A stretch of 64,000 bases of DNA from Melastoma dodecandrum (Eukaryota; Streptophyta; Magnoliopsida; Myrtales; Melastomataceae), in assembly GCA_029817715.1 (NCBI GenBank), contig JARUPY010000318.1:62001-126000 (forward strand). Reading direction: 5' to 3'. A program made the translations under genes and the position numbers. Positions 57,814 through 64,000 of the stretch are shown here, one piece after another. Within the stretch, counting starts at the first letter, position 1; the number at the start of each line of letters is the position of its first letter. Under the pieces are notes generated by a model. It saw only the letters and a program-made list of their open reading frames with translations, was not told the DNA's origin and made no database searches.

Positions 57814-59776
57814 TCAGAGATTTGGATTACATATCCCTAATTCATTTCGTAAATACTCAAACCTCTCCTTGTCAAGCGGTTTAGTAAGTATATCAGCAAG
57901 CTGTTGCTCAGTATTTATATACTGAATATCAACTTTGCCACATTGTACATTGTCACGTAGAAAGTGGTGTCTCAACTCAATATGCTTAGATCTTGAGTGA
58001 TAAACAGGATTCCGTGACAAATTAATTGCACTTGTGTTATCACATATAATCGGAATAGCATCAAAATGAAGATCATAATCTTCAAGTTGTTGTCGCATCC
58101 ATAGTAACTGCATACAGCAACTAGCTGCTGATACGTATTCAGCCTCAGCTGTGGATAAGGCGACAGTTATCTGCTTCTTAGAGAACCAGGAAATAAGCAT
58201 ATTTCCCAACAGTTGGCAGGTACCAGACGGTGCTTTTTCTATTAATACGACTTCCAACATAGTCAGCATCTGAATATCCTATAGGATCCAGCAACGATCC
58301 TCTTGGATACCATAGACCTAAGCTAACAGTTCCTGTGAGATATCGAAAGATCCTCTTTACTGCAGCAAGGTGTGACTCTTTTGGAGCGGACTGATATCTA
58401 GCGCATATGCATACGCTGAACATGATATCTGGTCTTGAAGCAGTAAGATATAACAATGATCCTATCATACTTCTATATAATTTGGAATCAATTTCCTTTC
58501 CTCCTTCGTCTTTATCAATTTTGGTATTACTACCAATTGGAGTTGACAAAGATTTAGCATTCTCAAGATCAAATTTCTTGAGCAACTGTTTGCTGTACTT
58601 TTCTTGATGGATGAAAATTCCATCTTCCGTTTGTTTAATTTGAAGTCCGAGGAAGAAAGTAAGTTCTCCCATGAGACTCATTTCAAATTTTCCTTTCATT
58701 AGGTCGGAGAATTCAATGCATAATCTTTCATTAGTTGAGCCAAATATAATGTCGTCGACATATATTTGAGCAACTAAAAGATCACCATCCTGTTTCTTAA
58801 GAAACAATGTTGTATCGATTTTTCCACGCCTATATCCCTTTGCAATAAGAAAGGAACTAAGCTTTTCGTACCATGCTCGCGGAGCTTGCTTAAGCCCATA
58901 CAAAGCTTTAGAGAGCTTATAAACATGATTACGATACTTTGGATCGGTGAATCCAGGAGGTTGTTCAACATAGACTTCCTCTTTTAGATCACCATTTAGG
59001 AAAGCACTTTTCACATCCATTTGAAATAACTTGAAGTTATTATAGCAAGCATATGCTAGAAGTAAGCGTATTGCTTCTAGACGTGCCACTGGGGCGAACG
59101 TTTCATCATAATCGATGCCTTCTTCTTGTGAGTAACCTTTAGCTATAAGTCTGGCTTTATTCCTTATGACATTTCCAGACTCATCAAGTTTATTTCGATA
59201 AACCCATTTTGTTCCAATAATGGAACGATCATTGGGTCTAGGTACTAAACTCCAAACTTCGTTTCTCTCAAATTGGTTCAATTCCTCTTGCATAGCAAGA
59301 ATCCAATTAGGGTCATCAAGAGCATCATCAATGCCTTGAGGTTCATCTTGAGAGATAAAAGCAGAGTATTCACAGTACAAACTTGCTGTATTGTGGGTTC
59401 GCACTCTTGTGTGCAAAGAACCTATTACTTGATCAATAGGATGTCTTTTCTTATATAACGAAGGAACACGATTCTCAATTTGAATATCCTGGAAATCACC
59501 AGAAGCATTTTCAGTGTGTGCAGCAGGCACTTGCTGTGCATCTGCTACAGTGTTTCCGTTCGAATTGGTTTCATTTGATGCTGTTGTTGAGGAATGTGCT
59601 GCTGCTTCCACAGCAACTTCCTCCTGTGTCGGAGAATCATCAATTTTAACATTGATAGACTCTTCAACAGTTAGAGTTCTTTTATTAAAAACTCTATATG
59701 CTTTGCTCGTTAGGGAGTATCCTAAGAATATGCCCTCATCAGATCGAGCATCAAACTTTCCAACTGGATGTAACAT
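57814..59776 (-). pseudogene. Element D reverse transcriptase and RNase H
   Basis: RT begins after a linker with [20 protein letters not shown], then [53 protein letters not shown] and [12 protein letters not shown] (catalytic YVDD). RNase H shows [15 protein letters not shown], then a frameshift near 58200-58230, then [20 protein letters not shown] and the D of ICDNTSAINLSRNPVYHSRSKHIELRHHF. The C-terminus is DILTKPL...FEYLRNELG. Another small shift near 59770 separates it from integrase. Confidence 0.92.
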
Positions 59777-60300
59777 TTGCTTCCAAATGGATGGAAGTAT
59801 GAGATATTAGGCTTTCTCTCTTTATATAACTCATAAGGCGTTTTACCTAAAAAGTGCCTCAAATGAATACGATTTGAGATGTAGCATGCTGTGCTTACAG
59901 CTTCAGCCCAAAGATTTTTAGCAACCTCACTTTCCAGCAACATGGTTCTCGCCATGTCTTGTAAGGTTCGATTCTTTCGCTCTACAACTCCATTTTGCTG
60001 TGGAGTGTATGGAGCAGAGAAATTATGGTTAATACCATATTCTTCACAAAAAGAAGTAAAGTCATGGTTTTCAAATTCGGTACCATGATCCGTTCTTATG
60101 CTTCTTAGAGAAACACCTTTCTCATTTTGAAGTTGTTTGACTAACGTTTCAAAGGTTGCAAACGCATCACTCTTGTGGGCTAAGAATTTAACCCAAGTGA
60201 ATCTGGAAAAGTCATCTACCACAACTAATCCATAACGTTTACCTCCAAGACTTTGAGTTCTTGTTGGACCAAATAAGTCCATGTGAAGTAATTCAAGCGG
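59722..60300 (-). pseudogene. Element D integrase core
   Basis: MDLFGPTRTQSLGGKRYGLV...DDFSRFTWV holds the first Asp region. RTDHGTEFEN gives the second Asp, and YTPQQNGVVERKNRTLQ the Glu. These form the D,D35E catalytic triad of copia integrases. A stop at about 60304 lies just upstream and breaks it from the zinc finger. Confidence 0.9.
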
Positions 60301-60303
60301 AGC

Positions 60304-60860
60304 TTAGCTTGAAATCATATTTTTACTTTTAAAGGATACCTTTGTTTGTTTGCCAATAGAACAAGCTTTGCAAATCTGATCATTGTCAAACTTGATTTTA
60401 GGCAAACCCTTAATGATGTCCTTTTTGACAAGTTTGGACGGCAAGTCGTAGTTAGCATGTCCCAACTTTCTTTGCCACAGAGTAGCTTCGTCCTTAACGG
60501 ACAAGAGACAATTTTCTCCAGCGGAGATGTTCTTAAATGACAGGATATAGATGTTTTTCTTGCGTTCACCAACGAAGCAAGTGACACCATCTCGTGAAAC
60601 GTTACATGTTCTCTCTTTGAAAGAAACATTGTAACCTTTATCGCACAATTGGCTGATACTAATCAAATTGTGTTGGAGGCCTTTAACATAAAGAACTCCT
60701 TCAATGGTTAGGGAGTTAGAACAGCAAATGGTTCATGTTCCTTTAACAATCCCTTTTCCATTATCACCAAAAGTGACAGCACCACCATCCTGGAAAACCA
60801 GTATGGAGAATAAGGAGACATCTCCTGACATATGCCTCGAACAGCCACTATCTAAGTACC
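60304..60860 (-). pseudogene. Element D protease and GAG-pre-integrase region
   Basis: The protease active site appears as LDSGCSRHMSGD at about 60827-60858, with a stop near 60720 downstream of it. It is followed by LISISQLCDKGYNVSF and the HHCC zinc finger (LWQRKLGHANYDLPSKL...CKACSIGKQ) at 60340-60480, ending in a TAG at 60304. Confidence 0.85.
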
Positions 60861-60912
60861 ATACATGGTCCTTAGCGATGGACTTGAAGCATCCCTGAAA
60901 TAGAGAAAGAAT

Positions 60913-61620
60913 TTAAGTAAGTCGTTGCTTCCATTTAACAATAGAACCATCAACTTTAGCAGTAAGGCCAAGCATGTCATTTCGCCGCACATGGCAATTT
61001 TTAATGAAATGATCCGGCTTTCTACAATAGTAACAAAGCCTAGGTAACCTTTGAATAATAAAATGAGACTCGCCATTCCTAACATGAGGGGGAACATATT
61101 TCCCATGTCGTGAATGTTTCTCATTTCCAGAATCATGCATCTCATGCATACATAAATCAGTTTTGTTGTTTACAGCATCAAGTTGCTGCTGCAGCTCCTC
61201 AATCTTTGATTTGGATCGAGAAAGTTGCTTTTCCGCTTTCTTAGCCTTTGCTGATAAATCTTCCCTAAGAGAAGCGTTCTCAGCACTCAAGAATTTATTT
61301 TCCTTCTTAAGAGCTTTATTGTTTGCGGACAAAGACTCAATTTTATCATAAAGTTCTGAGAAAAGATTCTCAATATCTTCAGTAGATAGATCAGAAGGTG
61401 AGAAAGCATTTACCTTCTCAATTTCAGCATCAGTTTGCGCCATATTATAGATGTTTGCTGTTTCGTCATCCTGATCTGATTCCTCATCACTATCACTCCA
61501 AGATGCCATCATGGAATTTTTCTTGTATTTTGAAGATTTGCCCTTCTCATTCAAAAATGGGCAATCTGGTCGCATATGACCAGGTTTGTTGCACTCATAG
61601 CATACACCACCTTTACTTTG
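60913..61620 (-). pseudogene. Element D gag C-terminal part (coiled coil and two zinc knuckles)
   Basis: CYECNKPGHMRPDC (about 61565-61606) is followed by an acidic stretch, a long heptad-rich coiled coil (LSANNKALKKENKFLSAE...SKSKIEELQQQLD, 61170-61350), and a second knuckle CYYCRKPDHFIKNC (near 61000-61035). The coiled coil between two knuckles is typical of Sirevirus gags. Confidence 0.85.
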
Positions 61621-61699
61621 GTGTGGTTTAGTATTCTTCTTTTTAATATCTCGCTTTCCCTTAAAGTGATTTTTGCGAAGATACCTTTGAACTTCCTTG

Positions 61700-62434
61700 C
61701 CATCAAGGAGACTTCATCCTCAGAATCAGATGAAGATTCATCCTCAGATTCATCGGACATTTCAATACTTCCTTTAAATGCAACAACATTGGATTTCTTT
61801 TCTTCAGCAAACTTGTTCTCATTCTCATAAGCGACAAGAGAACCAAGTAGCTATTGAAGACTTAAGCTCGTTAAGTCCTTTGCTTCTTCGATTGCCATTT
61901 TCTTGGCTTCCCAAGTTTTAGGCAAAGAGCGAAGTATCTTTCTGACCAACTCAGAATTATAAATTGTTTTGCCAAGTGATTCCATGGCATTAGTGATTTC
62001 GGTGAGTCTATCAAACATTTGATTTATTGACTCATCCTTTTTCATCTTGAATGCTTCTATTGAGTTACTAATGCATTCACTTTGGATTCCTTGACTTGTT
62101 CTGTTCCATCATAGATCAAAGCAAGTCTATCCCACATTTCTTTCGCCATCTTACAAGTAGAGACGCGATTGAATTCGTTTCCAGCAAGAGCGCACACTAA
62201 ATAGTGCCTTGCTTTAGTATTGAGAGAAATAGTTCTCTTTCTTTCATTTTGATGCCGAATGTCGTTCGGATTAGGTGGAGGAACTATTAGATCTCCTTCC
62301 ATAATAATATGCCAGAAATCGGCTTCTTTTGCTCCAATGAACAACTCCATTCTCATTTTCCAATATGAGAAGTGTTGTCCTGCAAAGAGCTGTGGACGTT
62401 CGGTCGAATGACCATCAGTCAAGAGCATTGACAT
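61700..62434 (-). pseudogene. Element D gag N-terminal part
   Basis: From ATG at 62434 (MSMLLTDG...RPQLFAGQHFSYWKMRM), with AKEMWDRLALIYDGTEQVKESK. A stop or shift near 62050 and another near 61850 interrupt it. Between them is MFDRLTEITNAMESLGK...ILRSLPKTWEAKKMAI (the UBN2-type gag domain). The end is an acidic DESEDESSSDSEDE run. Confidence 0.85.
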
Positions 62435-62568
62435 TCTGTTCAGTACTCAGCAGCACCTTACTGTGCTTAATGTAAGACTATCAGCAACAAGCTGTTTTGG
62501 TTCAGCAACAGAGTTCTTTACTAGCAATCACACAGAAAGATTTCCAGCAAACCCGCTTTGATACCAAT

Positions 62569-64000
62569 TGTTGGATCGTTCAGGAACACTAAAAGGGGGG
62601 TGAATTAGTGTTTTTCACTTTTTCGTCCTTTCTTGGTGTAAGCGGAAGCGTACTGTATCACAGCAGAGCGTTTCTCAGAATGAGAAATACTTTACTGTAA
62701 CTGTTACGATTTTGTCGAGTAGGTTTTCGTACTAGTGTTGCGCGATCGTAATGGACACAGTGATTTATAGTAGTTCGGCCATAATTGACATACGTCCACT
62801 TTCCACCAACAAGGTGATTCCACTATATAAAATAATGCGTGCAAAAAGCCCTTGCACTAGGCGTATGTTCCTATCACAAAGTGAGATTTAGAATCTCGTA
62901 CAATAGATGATCACTCCTGGCAATGGTCAGCTCCTCACACAGTTGACGTCTTCTCGTTTCCAGCAGAATGATGCTCATGCTCAGCAGTTGATTGCTCAAA
63001 GGATTCGCACACAGCTCGTTGTCGCTTAATATAAACCTGACTATCAAAGCAGAGAGACAACGTTGTGTTAGTATATAAATCCTCACAGATAATTCCTTAC
63101 AGTGAAGAATGGCTTTTCAGAGAGCAGCCCGTTTCTGCTTCATAGCGAAGGAATGCTTCGGCACTTGTTTGCTCAGAAGAGGATTTCCACAAAGATTTCG
63201 TCCCTTCTTAGGATGATCTTGTCTATAAGCGCAAGAGAGACAACCACAAAGTTGATCAAATAGATCACCACAAAGATCACTAAGAGAAGAACCACAAAGA
63301 TCACAAAGAAAACCACAAAGCCTCTTAAAAGGTATCCGTCCTACACTCAATTCGGACGTGCACGGTTACCACAGCCGTGACTCACTGCACTGCACACCCA
63401 GTGCCTAGGGTGGAATTTTCCGATCCGTTGGCTTCCACGCAACCTGCTTTACTAACCGTCTGTATCAGGCGTTCAAGACCTCTGCATAGCACCCCTGTGC
63501 TTGGGAGGAATTCTTTCCACTTCGATGCGTTCTCAACTCCTGCTATATCCTGCATGCACAAGACTTCTAGCACGCACCTGCAAGTGCGTGTCTAACTGCA
63601 CAAACTCCGTAAGTTCGTGACTTCGCTGCGAAAAGACACGACAAGAACGGCTTCTTGCCGATGGGTCAGCAATCGGTTACTGCAATCAGCACAACTATTC
63701 ACTTAGCTTCCCTCAGACGATTCGCCGGCTGCTCGTTGAATGCGCCGAGGACACCTAGTCCCTCTCAGACGATCAAAGGATCTGACCTCAGCCACTTGAC
63801 ACTCTCACAAGCAGCCTGCAAGAGAAAGAACCAGGAGACACTTAGCACCTTCCGCTCTCCGTCGACGTACAAAGCTCACTTAGACCACTTAGACCACACA
63901 GACGAACAAAGGCCAAGAGAAAATGTCGTCCTTAGTCTGATTATAACGGAGAAAGAAGCATGAGGGACGTCCAGGCAATCTTCGAGATTTGTTGCCAAAA
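62569..64000 (-). repeat. 5' LTR of element D (partial, runs off the window)
   Basis: Direct copy of 53543-54974 or so; it would end near 64583. The target duplication partner of GACTC (53538-53542) therefore cannot be checked here. Confidence 0.92.

Larger units (their letters stand above)
53543..64000 (-). mobile_element. Sirevirus-like Ty1/copia element D (right end outside window)
   Basis: LTRs 53543-55557 and 62569 to beyond 64000. Both start TGTTGGATCGTTCAG and show about 3 differences in the first 100 bases, so the insertion is fairly young. Primer site at 62555-62566 (minus strand TGGTATCAAAGC, 11 of 12 to initiator-Met). Polypurine tract next to 55558 (minus strand AAAAAGGGGGAGA). 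Minus-strand order: gag, protease, integrase, RT, RNase H, then an extra ORF of about 1.7 kb before the 3' LTR. That order with a long gag and a 3' extra ORF is typical of Sireviruses (SIRE1 group). It was inserted in element E. Several frameshifts and stops are present. Confidence 0.9.

Noticed and set aside
53543..64000. Long direct repeat 53543/62569 with gene-like ORFs between (possible segmental duplication)
   Set aside because: TG...CA ends, primer site, polypurine tract and copia domains show it is one LTR retrotransposon.

Overview
This window looks like nuclear DNA of a flowering plant, probably a eudicot (inference). The evidence is spliced genes with GT-AG introns from plant-specific families (FAR1-related sequence, ATL RING-H2, purine permease), plus nested LTR retrotransposons, a hAT relic, Mutator-like elements (MULEs) and a gene fragment carried by a transposon. 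The species cannot be named from the sequence alone.

Layout. 1-2671: right part of a MULE-type element with a broken host-like ORF and a ~780 bp palindrome-rich terminal arm. 2820-3583: a foldback element just upstream of a TRM13 tRNA methyltransferase gene (4092-6204, +, 8 exons). TRM13 converges tail to tail with a FAR1-RELATED SEQUENCE gene (6271-8535, -, 3 exons), with 66 bp between the stop codons. 10855-11910: an intronless ATL-type RING-H2 E3 ligase gene.

13.2-34.5 kb is a three-layer nest. An old Ty1/copia relic (C, minus strand) is split by a Ty3/gypsy element (A, 13869-30762) with a perfect 5-bp target duplication. The left LTR of A is itself split by a second gypsy element (B, 14349-24747) with ~2.4 kb LTRs. 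A lacks protease and most of the reverse transcriptase because gag is fused directly to RNase H. B has all domains but several stops and frameshifts.

34.5-41.2 kb: a hAT transposase pseudogene, then a deleted LTR element with a tRNA-Asp-like primer site. The right LTR of the latter was hit by a Pack-MULE (38964-40189) with ~225 bp TIRs and a perfect 9-bp target duplication. This Pack-MULE carries a first-exon fragment of a FRUCTOKINASE-LIKE (FLN1-type) gene.

41.5-51.7 kb is the second genic island: a purine permease (43259-44353, +), a 1449-bp foldback MULE built of palindromes within palindromes (44971-46419), and a two-exon gene of an uncharacterised plant family (48397-49369, -). From about 51.78 kb to the end there is an LTR fragment (E) split by a Sirevirus-like copia element (D, 53543 to beyond the window). 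D has ~2.0 kb LTRs and an extra ORF downstream of pol.

The host genes look intact and unrelated to one another. Most of the rest is transposon sequence. The most unusual material is the pair of related palindrome-rich MULE termini (right end at 2671; 44971-46419), where one copy is attached to coding sequence and the other is pure foldback.
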